Assembly (NCBI GenBank): GCA_027316975.1
Contig: DAHVFL010000071.1
Coordinates: 1-13,178, forward strand
Length of the DNA stretch: 13,178 nucleotides
Source of the DNA: Chloroflexota bacterium
GTDB lineage: Bacteria; Chloroflexota; Ktedonobacteria; Ktedonobacterales; Ktedonobacteraceae
Reading direction: 5' to 3'
Shown: piece by piece, positions 6,280-12,660 of the stretch
Layout: each line of letters begins with the position of its first letter
How positions within the stretch are numbered: position 1 is the stretch's first letter
The notes under the pieces: generated by a model
Seen by the model: only the letters and a program-made list of their open reading frames with translations
What the model was told of the DNA's origin: nothing
Databases searched by the model: none
Program-made: the position numbers and the translations under genes

Positions 6280-6414
6280 TCATTTAATTCCTCGCCAATT
6301 GGCAAATTCCGGCTTAAGCAAGGCGCGCAGAGGCTCTTTCGCCCGGTGAAAGTACGTCTTGGCTGTGGCTTCCGGGATGCCGAGTGCCTGCCCAATCTCG
6401 CGGAAGCTTATACG
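6280..6414 (-). pseudogene. C-terminal relic of a sigma-70-family factor (region 4)
   Basis: On the minus strand 43 codons read as a sigma region 4 helix-turn-helix: SFREIGQALGIPEATAKTY followed by FHRAKEPLRALLKPEF and a TGA at 6280-6282. This is the usual 'S.REI...LGIP..T.K...HRA...LR' form. Upstream the frame has no sigma sequence: it soon runs through the end of the neighbouring membrane protein gene and hits a TGA with no start codon. Regions 2 and the linker are missing, so this is an N-terminally deleted remnant, with its break within a few bases of the neighbouring gene's stop at 6422. Confidence 0.75.
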
Positions 6415-6421
6415 ATCCCTC

Positions 6422-7129
6422 CTATCCCTGTTGCTCTCCGAGCTTCAAATAATGAGGATGTCTCACGGTCGCTACCCATGTTCCGAATAGACTCACGAGT
6501 CCCCCACCAATGCTCCACAGACAGAGCAGCAGAAATGAGATCACCATACTCCCAGTCGTTACGGTTGTAGCTTTCACGGCGAGGTTGCCTGGATAAGTGG
6601 AGATGAGGCTCACCAGGAAGGTAATCAGGTAGAAGACGGCTCCAGCGAGGGCGCCTGCCAGGAATCCAAACCGGCGACGGACGGCGATTCTGCCAACGAT
6701 CAAACCGACAACAAAGCCGATGAGCAGGCTCAGTGAAAAATTGAGAAGTTCCACTACTGCCAGGGCGAGCGCCGTTTTCACGGTCAACTTATCCACTGCA
6801 ATTTGCTGGCTGGCCGCGTGAAAGGTTCCTGCAAACACGAGGGTAATCACAATCGTCAATAGGGCAGTGAACACCCCTGCAATGACACCTGCAATCGTTG
6901 TATAGTACAACCCCCTCTGAGGAAGAAACGTGCGTTGCTGAGTTTGTAGTCCATTCGGTTGTTGAGGATACTGCGTTCTTGCCAGTGGAGGTTCGACCTT
7001 ACGCGTCTCGGTTGGTTGAACCTGTTCTGGCGGTTCAAGGCCGCTCGGCCCTGTCGGCTCACTGGTGGGCGGAAGTTCTTCTCCGCTGTGGAAAGAGCGC
7101 AGTTCGCTCTGTGCGTTCGTGTCTTGCAT
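6422..7129 (-). CDS. four-helix membrane protein with a Pro/Gln-rich cytoplasmic head
   Basis: 235 residues from ATG 7129, with AGGAGG 6 bases ahead. The reading frame extends to 7267, but that extension reads through the palindrome and the GlsB relic and is rejected. Residues 1-72 are disordered and rich in Pro, Gln, Glu and Thr (PTSEPTGPSGLEPPEQVQPT). Four hydrophobic segments follow at about 75-101, 118-147, 155-177 and 196-220, the second and third separated by a short basic loop (GRIAVRRRFG). Gly/Ala-rich helices suggest a small integral membrane protein of the DUF-type found beside stress genes. No transporter motif was found and the function is unknown. The GlsB relic and the intact GlsB gene lie upstream on the same strand. 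Confidence 0.82.
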   Translation of the reverse strand: MQDTNAQSELRSFHSGEELPPTSEPTGPSGLEPPEQVQPTETRKVEPPLARTQYPQQPNGLQTQQRTFLPQRGLYYTTIAGVIAGVFTALLTIVITLVFAGTFHAASQQIAVDKLTVKTALALAVVELLNFSLSLLIGFVVGLIVGRIAVRRRFGFLAGALAGAVFYLITFLVSLISTYPGNLAVKATTVTTGSMVISFLLLCLWSIGGGLVSLFGTWVATVRHPHYLKLGEQQG

Positions 7130-7157
7130 CCTGGTCCTCCTTCGATTGATGCACCTC

Positions 7158-7197
7158 CATTTGGAATGTGCCTGGTGAAACAGGCACATTCCAAATG
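7158..7197. repeat. perfect 17-bp palindrome with a 6-base loop
   Basis: CATTTGGAATGTGCCTG (7158-7174) and its exact reverse complement (7181-7197) flank GTGAAA. The hairpin would be very stable in RNA from either strand. It lies 20 bases upstream of the ribosome site of the four-helix membrane protein gene. Neither side has a T-run, so it is not a standard intrinsic terminator. Confidence 0.92.
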
Positions 7198-7244
7198 ATA
7201 AGCCCCCGCGAGGAGGCCGCGTTCCCGATTTACTCTCCCTGGCG

Positions 7245-7442
7245 TCAGGCGCTACGGCTACGACCACGTGAAAGACCGACCGTCAGGAGTTGCCATATGG
7301 CCACCAGGATGATCGCTCCGACCAGCGCCCTGAAAATGAGGACTCCAAAGATGTTGATATCACCGATCCCCCTGACGACAATGACTTTTGTGAGCAACCA
7401 GGCACCTACGAGCGCCGCAATGATGGCCCCGACGAAGTCAAG
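7245..7442 (-). pseudogene. start-less relic of a GlsB/YeaQ/YmgE-family membrane protein
   Basis: On the minus strand 65 codons, ending at TGA 7245-7247, read as a GlsB-type protein: DFVGAIIAALVGAWLL, then VRGIGDINIFGVLIF, ALVGAIILVAI and a basic SRGRSRSA tail. This repeats the layout of the intact neighbour (GDIIVGLIGAFIGGWL, SLIVSIIIAFIGACILI, SRGGTSRSRG). A stop codon (7443-7445) lies immediately upstream, no in-frame ATG exists, and the first transmembrane helix is missing. It is therefore a 5'-truncated paralogue. Confidence 0.75.
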
Positions 7443-7506
7443 CTAAAAAACAGAATAGTTGGAGTAGTAAGCACTCAGGCCACTTCGCCTGCACATCGAT
7501 TCTCCT

Positions 7507-7836
7507 TTAGCGCCGTCTCCATCCTCTTGATCTCGATGTTCCTCCGCGAGAGACAGCATGTAAGATGGCGATAAGTATACAGGCTCCAATAAAGGCAATG
7601 ATAATACTCACGATCAGGCTATTGGAAGAAGTGCCTCCCAGTCCCAGGAGGTCAGCCAACCATCCTCCGATGAAGGCTCCGATAAGGCCAACGATAATAT
7701 CGCCGACCAGCCCATAGCCTCCCCCGCGCATCACACGGCTGGCGAGAAAGCCAGCAACCAACCCAACAACCAGCCACCAGAGCACGGTGGATGCATTAAG
7801 ATTTACATCGGCTAGAACAAGTGTTGCGAGTGTCAT
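7507..7836 (-). CDS. GlsB/YeaQ/YmgE (transglycosylase-associated) family membrane protein
   Basis: 109 residues from ATG 7836, with AAAGGA 7 bases ahead. The frame extends upstream to 7953, but that part is unrelated leader sequence. Three hydrophobic Gly-rich helices run at about 19-34, 43-66 and 72-95, with the family signature GDIIVGLIGAFIGGWLADLLG and IIIAFIGACILIAI, then a basic tail (SRGGTSRSRGWRRR) that is longer than in E. coli members. These proteins sit in the inner membrane and are often induced by general stress. Their molecular role is unknown, and the 'transglycosylase' label is historical. The gene lies downstream of the Dps-like gene on the same strand, 167 bp apart, and has its own structured leader. 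Confidence 0.9.
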   Translation of the reverse strand: MTLATLVLADVNLNASTVLWWLVVGLVAGFLASRVMRGGGYGLVGDIIVGLIGAFIGGWLADLLGLGGTSSNSLIVSIIIAFIGACILIAILHAVSRGGTSRSRGWRRR

Positions 7837-7861
7837 GATCGAGTCCTTTCGTTGATACCGA

Positions 7862-7875
7862 GATACCGAAGTATC
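7862..7875 (-). promoter_or_regulatory. UUCG-tetraloop hairpin in the glsB leader, with an alternative pairing partner
   Basis: In the minus-strand RNA, GAUAC-UUCG-GUAUC forms a 5-bp stem closed by a C(UUCG)G tetraloop, a very stable loop. On DNA the octamer GATACCGA occurs twice in tandem (7854-7861 and 7862-7869), so the 5' arm could pair with either copy of GUAUC. The structure ends about 12 bases before the glsB ribosome site (7844-7849). Confidence 0.5.
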
Positions 7876-7960
7876 GTTCACTACGCTTTGTGCCACTCCT
7901 TTGGCCCGCCTGGCCTGGGGAGAAAAGCTATACTCTACTTTGAGTGTATTCAAGGTACGG

Positions 7961-7985
7961 TATAAAAAGCGTTATATGAGCGTTA
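7961..7985. promoter_or_regulatory. tandem AGCGTTA boxes between glsB and the Dps-like gene (site A)
   Basis: AGCGTTA occurs at 7968-7974 and again at 7979-7985, an 11-bp period: one helical turn, two heptamers and a 4-base spacer. This is the layout of SARP/BTAD regulator operators. It lies upstream of glsB and just after the Dps-like gene. Related boxes flank the BTAD regulator gene. Confidence 0.5.
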
Positions 7986-8003
7986 AAAGCGGTCGCTCCT
8001 TTC

Positions 8004-8486
8004 TCAACTGCCTGCTTGCTGGCTGGTCTCGACGAACCAGAGCCATTTGTCGATGCCCCGGGCGATCTCTGTGAAGATGGCAGCCGTATCGGCGTCCTTC
8101 AATTCGATCGCTTGCTCGCTGGCGTAGCGCGCATGTCTGCCGAACTCGGTGAGCGTCGTCGCAAGAGCATCGATGAGGCCGTTCCCAGGAACATTCGAAA
8201 GCGAATACCCATCGAGTGCAGACCGCCCGGCGACCGCGTGCGCCGTTCCCTCAGCCGTGCCGCCAAGCTGCACGATGCGCCCGGCGATCAGGCTCGCATA
8301 CTCCTCCACCCCTTCGGCAACCTTGTCGAATAGCTCGCGCAGGGACATGAAATTGGGACCTTTGACGTTCCAGAAGGCCTGCCTGCTTTGAAGCTGCAGA
8401 TCGATAGTGTCGGCTAAGCGGCGGTTCAACATCTCGATCAGTTTGGCCTGCTGCCCCTCGGGTAGGACATAATTTTTTTTGGACAT
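8004..8486 (-). CDS. dps: Dps-like ferritin-family protein lacking most ferroxidase ligands
   Basis: 160 residues from ATG 8486, with AAAGGGA about 7 bases ahead (an in-frame ATG at 8507 is poorer). Dps proteins form 12-mer shells that oxidise and store iron and shield DNA during starvation. The fold signature is clear: LNRRLADTIDLQLQSRQ (20-36), FWNVKGPNFMSLRELFDK (38-55), GRIVQLGGTAEGT and the end DADTAAIFTEIARGIDKWLW. However, where E. coli Dps has H51, H63, D78 and E82 this protein has F38, R50, S65 and G69. Only D54 (D67 in Dps) remains. The codons are plain (TTC, CGC, AGC, GGG) and the frame is intact. The protein probably forms a shell without normal ferroxidase activity. The Lys near the N-terminus (SKK) could aid DNA binding. 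It is divergent from the BTAD regulator gene. Confidence 0.9.
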   Translation of the reverse strand: MSKKNYVLPEGQQAKLIEMLNRRLADTIDLQLQSRQAFWNVKGPNFMSLRELFDKVAEGVEEYASLIAGRIVQLGGTAEGTAHAVAGRSALDGYSLSNVPGNGLIDALATTLTEFGRHARYASEQAIELKDADTAAIFTEIARGIDKWLWFVETSQQAGS

Positions 8487-8522
8487 GAGAGAGTCCCTTT
8501 CATTCAAGTAGCTCTTTGTGCG

Positions 8523-8552
8523 ATAATAGAGAGGGCATTACATAGTGGGCAA
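8523..8552 (-). promoter_or_regulatory. promoter of the Dps-like gene
   Basis: Minus strand: TTGCCC (8547-8552), an 18-base spacer and TATTAT (8523-8528). Transcription would start near 8516, about 30 bases before the ATG. There is no obvious OxyR or Fur box, although these are hard to see by eye. Confidence 0.5.
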
Positions 8553-8651
8553 CCCGAAACTCTCTTCCATCCTTCTGCTCTTAAAAATGTAATTTGTTTT
8601 TTAAGTTGAGACAGTTCTCTTTTTTCTATCATCTCTGATTTTATATTAGCA

Positions 8652-8676
8652 GCAGAGCGTTATAAGGAACGTTAAA
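8652..8676 (+). promoter_or_regulatory. AGCGTTA/AACGTTA element at the regulator start (site B)
   Basis: AGCGTTA (8656-8662) and AACGTTA (8668-8674) are direct repeats 12 bp apart. They run into the start codon and enclose the ribosome site AAGGA (8665-8669). An inverted copy (site C) follows the gene and matches at 21 of 25 positions. A regulator bound here would block initiation or elongation, so the site suggests autoregulation. Confidence 0.5.
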
Positions 8677-11129
8677 TGGGCGACGTATACTTTACATTGC
8701 TGGGTCCGCCGCAAGTTCGCCACGCCGATCAGGTGCTGCTGTTCGCCACGCGCAAGGAACTCGCGTTGCTCATTTATCTGGCAGTGGAAGGCCGCGTTCA
8801 TCCGCGCAAGGCCCTCTCCGAACAGTTCTGGCCAGAGGGTGACGCGATGCATGGACGGGCAGCCCTGCGCATTAGCCTGCTCCACCTGCGCCATCTACTG
8901 GGTGAGGGTGCTGTCCCTTACCTGCTCATCACACGCGATACCCTCGGCCTGAATATCACCTCTGCGATCGAACTCGACCTCCATATCATCCACGAAGCCT
9001 GGAAGCTGGCGCGCGCGTCGGCACGCACGACTCTCATCATGCCCGAAGCCGAACGTCGCAGCCTGCTTGTCCAGCTTCAACGCGCGGCCAACCTCCCGCG
9101 TGGCGAGTTCCTGGAGGGTTTTTCGCTGCGCGATGCGCCGGCCTTCGACGACTGGGTGCGCTTCCAACGCGAATACTGGCACTTGCAAATCAACGAGATC
9201 TTCGACCGGCTCTCCTACCTCCAGTTTGAAGCGGGAGAGCTTGCGTCTGCCATTGCAACGGTCAAGCGTTGGCTCGCCCTCGCCCCGCTGCACGAGGACG
9301 CCTACGAGAGGCTGATGCGCTTGCATTTCGCGACTGGGGACCGGTCCGCCGCCTTGCAGGTCTATGACACATGCCGGGCGAAGCTTGCATCAGACATGCA
9401 GATCGAACCGACCGCAGAAACCGTGGCGCTGGCCAGCCGTATGCGGGCCATGGCACCTCCTCCTCGCAAGCAGACGCCCATGCCTCCGACAGCTCTTTCG
9501 CTGGCGATGCTCCTCGACGGGCCGCTCCTGGGGCGGACAGCGGAATTGAGCACATTGATCAGGGTCTATCACAGCGCGCAGCGTGGCCGGACTTCGGTCG
9601 TCCTCCTGGAAGGGGAGGTTGGCATTGGCAAGACGCGACTGGCGAGCGAGTTTCTGGCCTGGGCGGAGATAGAGGGGGCAGATGTGTTGCAGGGACAGGC
9701 CTTTGAAACCGGGGGTCAGTTGCCCTATCGGCCCGTGATCGAAGCCCTGCGCCCGCGCATCGAGCTGGAGAATGCCCCGGACAATCTACTTTCAGACCTG
9801 TGGCTGGCGGAGCTTGCGCGCCTGCTTCCCGAACTAGGCGACCGCTATCCTGACCTGCCTCTTCCAACGGGGGACAAATCAGTAGCACGCACCCGGCTAT
9901 TCGAAGCGCTGACCCGCCTGGGACAGGCTCTGGCGGCGCGAGCGCCACTGGTCTTGTTTATCGATGATGTGCAGTGGGCGGATACCGCTTCGCTCGACGT
10001 GTTGCATTACATGGCGCGGCGCTTCGCAGAGAGTCGGACACCTGCGCTCCTGCTGCTGGCAATGCGCGTGGGTGAGGGAGAAATGAGGCCCACGATTGCC
10101 GAGTGGCGCACTGGTATGGAACGGGCTGTGCCACTGACACGCTTGCAGCCTGGCCCTCTCGCTGACGAAGACATCATGCAATTGCTCCAGACATTCGCGG
10201 GGGCAGGAGGTAAAGATGGGAGGGACGCGGCGAACCTGGAACGCTTTGGTCAGTGGCTGTTTGCTGAAACAGAGGGACAACCGTTTTATATGATAGAAAC
10301 GCTCAAGGTCTTGCTCGAACGCGGGGCGCTCGTCTCACGCCCAAATGAAGAGGGTGGATGGACGATCGACTTTACGGCGGCCATGGAACACGAGGTGGTG
10401 GTACGAGGGTTCTTCCCGCCGAGTGTGCGTGAAGTCATTGTTGCCCGATTAGAGCGACTTCCGCCGAACGCTCTGACGCTGTTAATGGCAGGAGCCGTCC
10501 TCGATCAGGGGATCACCTTTGAGCATCTTTGCGAGGTGGCTGATCTCGCAGAACAGGACGCGCTGCCAGCCCTGGACGAAGTGCTGCGCAGTCATCTGCT
10601 GCTTGAATCGGAGCGCGATGGGGGAGGAAGAGGAGGGCGCATGACGGGCGGGCGCTACGCATTCGCTCATGCAAAAATACGAGCGGTGGTCTATGCAGAG
10701 GCGGGTGAGGCTCGGCGGTCCATCTTTCACCGCCGCGCGTTGAAAGCGTTGCAAGCGGCGGGTGCGCCTGCGGCTGAACTGGCATACCATGCCCTGGCTG
10801 CGGGACTGGCAGAACCGGCCTTCCACTGGAACCTCGCAGCCGGCGATGAGGCAATGCGGGTGGTGGCGGTGAGTGGTGCCATCTCCTTTTACGAACAAGC
10901 ACGGCATCTGATGGCTGAGCGCTTGCATGGGCTTGAACTGGGAGCCATGCCCCCTGCGCCTGAGATCGAGCATCTCTACACCAATCTGGGGCGAGCGTAT
11001 GAAACGAACGCGGAGTGGGGAAAGGCTCGGACGGTTTATTCTGCGATGCTGAAATACGCTCAGGATGCACGCCAGCCGGTAATAGAGAGCGCCGCCCTCA
11101 CCCGTCTGGCGACCCTTTCCGCAAAGTAG
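8676..11129 (+). CDS. BTAD-domain transcriptional regulator with AAA ATPase, apparently C-terminally truncated
   Basis: 817 residues, ATG 8676, with AAGGA 6 bases ahead. Residues 1-95 form an OmpR-type winged helix (FTLLGPPQVRHADQVLLFAT; ALRISLLHLRHLLG). Residues 98-260 form the all-helical BTAD domain (FLEGFSLRDAPAFDDWVRFQ; ALAPLHEDAYERLMRLH; SAALQVYDTCRAKLASDM). Residues 283-500 form an AAA16-type ATPase with Walker A GEVGIGKT (313-320) and Walker B PLVLFIDDVQWAD (424-436, D430/D431). A helical region follows, with TPR-like helices from about 760 (LYTNLGRAYETNAEWGKART). The protein is thus a LuxR/SARP-like STAND ATPase that senses a signal and binds DNA. Relatives usually run on for several hundred more TPR residues. 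This one stops at TAG after RLATLSAK, and the codons just past the stop read SFEDE before a TGA, compared with 'LATLAAQQSFDL' in relatives as I recall them. Confidence 0.93.
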   Translation: MGDVYFTLLGPPQVRHADQVLLFATRKELALLIYLAVEGRVHPRKALSEQFWPEGDAMHGRAALRISLLHLRHLLGEGAVPYLLITRDTLGLNITSAIELDLHIIHEAWKLARASARTTLIMPEAERRSLLVQLQRAANLPRGEFLEGFSLRDAPAFDDWVRFQREYWHLQINEIFDRLSYLQFEAGELASAIATVKRWLALAPLHEDAYERLMRLHFATGDRSAALQVYDTCRAKLASDMQIEPTAETVALASRMRAMAPPPRKQTPMPPTALSLAMLLDGPLLGRTAELSTLIRVYHSAQRGRTSVVLLEGEVGIGKTRLASEFLAWAEIEGADVLQGQAFETGGQLPYRPVIEALRPRIELENAPDNLLSDLWLAELARLLPELGDRYPDLPLPTGDKSVARTRLFEALTRLGQALAARAPLVLFIDDVQWADTASLDVLHYMARRFAESRTPALLLLAMRVGEGEMRPTIAEWRTGMERAVPLTRLQPGPLADEDIMQLLQTFAGAGGKDGRDAANLERFGQWLFAETEGQPFYMIETLKVLLERGALVSRPNEEGGWTIDFTAAMEHEVVVRGFFPPSVREVIVARLERLPPNALTLLMAGAVLDQGITFEHLCEVADLAEQDALPALDEVLRSHLLLESERDGGGRGGRMTGGRYAFAHAKIRAVVYAEAGEARRSIFHRRALKALQAAGAPAAELAYHALAAGLAEPAFHWNLAAGDEAMRVVAVSGAISFYEQARHLMAERLHGLELGAMPPAPEIEHLYTNLGRAYETNAEWGKARTVYSAMLKYAQDARQPVIESAALTRLATLSAK

Positions 11130-11285
11130 TCTTTCGAGGATGAGTGAAGCTGTGCCACAAACACCACACATTGAGCGACATTTTAGGCCTGGTGGGTATC
11201 TCGCTGCTCGTAGCGACGCAGAGCATTAGGCCAGTGAGCGCATCCGCGAACAACAAGAAATCAAAGAAAAGACCGAATTCGCATT

Positions 11286-11310
11286 TTTAACGTTTTATTT
11301 AACGCTCTGC
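11286..11310 (-). promoter_or_regulatory. inverted copy of the AGCGTTA/AACGTTA element (site C)
   Basis: Read on the minus strand it is GCAGAGCGTTA, five bases, AACGTTAAA, the same as site B outside the spacer. It lies 156 bp after the regulator stop and abuts the terminator stem. It could control the sigma factor gene, whose ATG is 152 bp further on, or mark the edge of a mobile or duplicated block. Confidence 0.5.
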
Positions 11311-11345
11311 GAGTACTATGCAGGTAGATAGTACTCAGTTTTTTT
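11311..11345 (+). terminator. intrinsic terminator after the BTAD regulator
   Basis: GAGTACTA (11311-11318) and TAGTACTC (11329-11336) form a perfect 8-bp stem with a 10-base loop, followed by AG and seven T (11339-11345). This is a typical rho-independent terminator on the plus strand. It separates the regulator from the sigma factor gene. Confidence 0.8.
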
Positions 11346-11461
11346 ACTGATCGCGCAGAAAAAATCATGATCCGTCCACAGAACAAACTCCGTAGCATGT
11401 GTCTTAGAAAGCCCGGCTCGAACAGAGGCAAGCAAGAGTATGTTCGAGGAACGAGGTTTCC

Positions 11462-12088
11462 ATGCTAATGCCATACTTTCAGACGATACGCCTGCCGGGC
11501 GTTATCGCTGCGCAATCCGAGCAGGATGATACTCAACTTGTGAAAGCCAGCCAGGAGGGAGATCAGGATGCCTTTGCGCTTCTCGTGCAAAGACACCAGC
11601 GCCGCGTCTTCAATTTGAGTTTGGGCATGTTGCAGGACGAGGAAGATGCCAGCGAAGTTACCCAGGAGGCTTTTTTGGCGGCATGGCAGGGGCTGCCATC
11701 ATTCCGCGGTGAGGCATGCCTTGCTACGTGGCTCTATCGCATCGCCTACCACTGTTGTTTGCGACAGATTGAACGGTGCAAGCGAGAGCGTGCCTTGCAA
11801 GCAGTCATGGAAACTGAACAGGTACTTGAAGGGATGTACAAGGAGAAGCAGGTAGAAGATTTCCTGGAGCAATGCGACCGGCAGGCCATCGTGCGCGAGC
11901 AGATAGAGAAATTGCCCGCCAAATATCGCATGGTGTTGATCTTGCGCCACCTCCACGAGAAGACGTATGAAGAGATGGCTGACATCCTCACTATGCCGGT
12001 TGGCACGATCAAGACTCATCTCTACCGGGCCAGGAATCTGCTGAAGGAACGCCTGCTGGCTCAGCACCTTTGCGTCCCTGAGTCATAA
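11462..12088 (+). CDS. ECF-type RNA polymerase sigma factor
   Basis: 208 residues, about the usual ECF length. GAGG lies 5 bases before ATG 11462; a second ATG at 11468 is possible. Region 2 spans about 22-92 with DDTQLVKASQEGDQDAFALL, the -10-binding helix EEDASEVTQEAFLAAWQGL and ATWLYRIAYHCCL. Region 4 spans about 142-195 with LPAKYRMVLILRHLHEKTYE and the helix-turn-helix EEMADILTMPVGTIKTHLYRARNLL. There is a linker but no obvious extra domain. ECF factors are usually held by an anti-sigma factor encoded next door. None is seen: the next gene is an unrelated soluble protein. The spare cysteines C98, C99 and C106 could be redox-sensitive, but this is speculation. It is separated from the BTAD gene by a terminator. 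Confidence 0.93.
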   Translation: MLMPYFQTIRLPGVIAAQSEQDDTQLVKASQEGDQDAFALLVQRHQRRVFNLSLGMLQDEEDASEVTQEAFLAAWQGLPSFRGEACLATWLYRIAYHCCLRQIERCKRERALQAVMETEQVLEGMYKEKQVEDFLEQCDRQAIVREQIEKLPAKYRMVLILRHLHEKTYEEMADILTMPVGTIKTHLYRARNLLKERLLAQHLCVPES

Positions 12089-12143
12089 GTGCAGCCCTCC
12101 GGGCGAATACTCAAAGAACACTATGCAAATGGGAGAATGAGTA

Positions 12144-12617
12144 ATGAGCAGAAAAGACTATGAAGAAATATGCGCCGAACTAGACAACACGAGACAGAAA
12201 GACCATCCTCACGCATATGATGCTCTTTCCCAGGAAGAAAGAGAGACCATAGAGTATTGGATAGGACGTGCCATACAGCCTGCTCAAAAAGCCGATGAGC
12301 GTCATAGCAGCTACGGACTCAAATATGAGTATACGCGTGAGACGAAAGTATATGTCTCGCACGCGCAATTTAAGGGAGCAATGTTGGTTGCGGGATACCT
12401 GCCAACCGAGAAAAGCGAGCAGAACTGGCATTTTAAGATCAAGCCGACCTACGATGAAAAAAGCTTCTCCCAAAACGTTGCGAGTCAAAACAAAAGCACA
12501 CGCCTGCCAGCCTACAGAAGCACCCCTCAGGGTGAGCAGGATCTACAATTACAGGCCCTCGTTCAAAAGGTTCTTGCTTCACACAGGGATGATGATTCAT
12601 ACGCTGTTATGATTTAG
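12144..12617 (+). CDS. hypothetical protein of mobile-element type
   Basis: 157 residues with GGGAG 8 bases before the ATG. No enzymatic motif is recognised. The block ERHSSYGLKYEYTRETKVYV, then SHAQFKGAMLVAGYLPTEK and QNWHFKIKP recalls a short protein family common in phages and conjugative elements ('HSSYxLKH.FE...FYVTNxxFKxAM...A.Y.P....NW.F'), from memory and unverified. The C-terminal 40 residues are charged and low in structure. It lies 55 bp after the sigma factor and is more AT-rich than the paa block. Its function is unknown, and the mobile origin is an inference. Confidence 0.72.
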   Translation: MSRKDYEEICAELDNTRQKDHPHAYDALSQEERETIEYWIGRAIQPAQKADERHSSYGLKYEYTRETKVYVSHAQFKGAMLVAGYLPTEKSEQNWHFKIKPTYDEKSFSQNVASQNKSTRLPAYRSTPQGEQDLQLQALVQKVLASHRDDDSYAVMI

Positions 12618-12660
12618 GAACCTGCCAATGTTTTGCCTTCCAGGCTGTGATTAACGCTTT

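Larger units (their letters stand above)
11130..11461 (+). other. 332-bp intergenic region between the regulator and the sigma factor
   Basis: This stretch has no convincing gene. A 29-codon frame (11139-11228, MSEAVPQTPHIERHF...) starts right after the regulator stop with a weak GAGG next to its ATG. It could be a relic or chance. The region holds the inverted element (11286-11310) and the terminator (11311-11345). I see no strong promoter for the sigma factor in 11346-11461. Confidence 0.5.

Noticed and set aside
7130..7267. N-terminal extension of the four-helix membrane protein
   Set aside because: It reads through the palindrome and a shifted frame of the GlsB relic; ATG 7129 has a strong AGGAGG.
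7168..7446. 92-codon plus-strand frame
   Set aside because: It is antisense to the GlsB relic and begins inside the palindrome, with no ribosome site.
10482..11171. 229-codon minus-strand frame over the BTAD regulator end
   Set aside because: It is a shadow of the regulator and has no domain signal.
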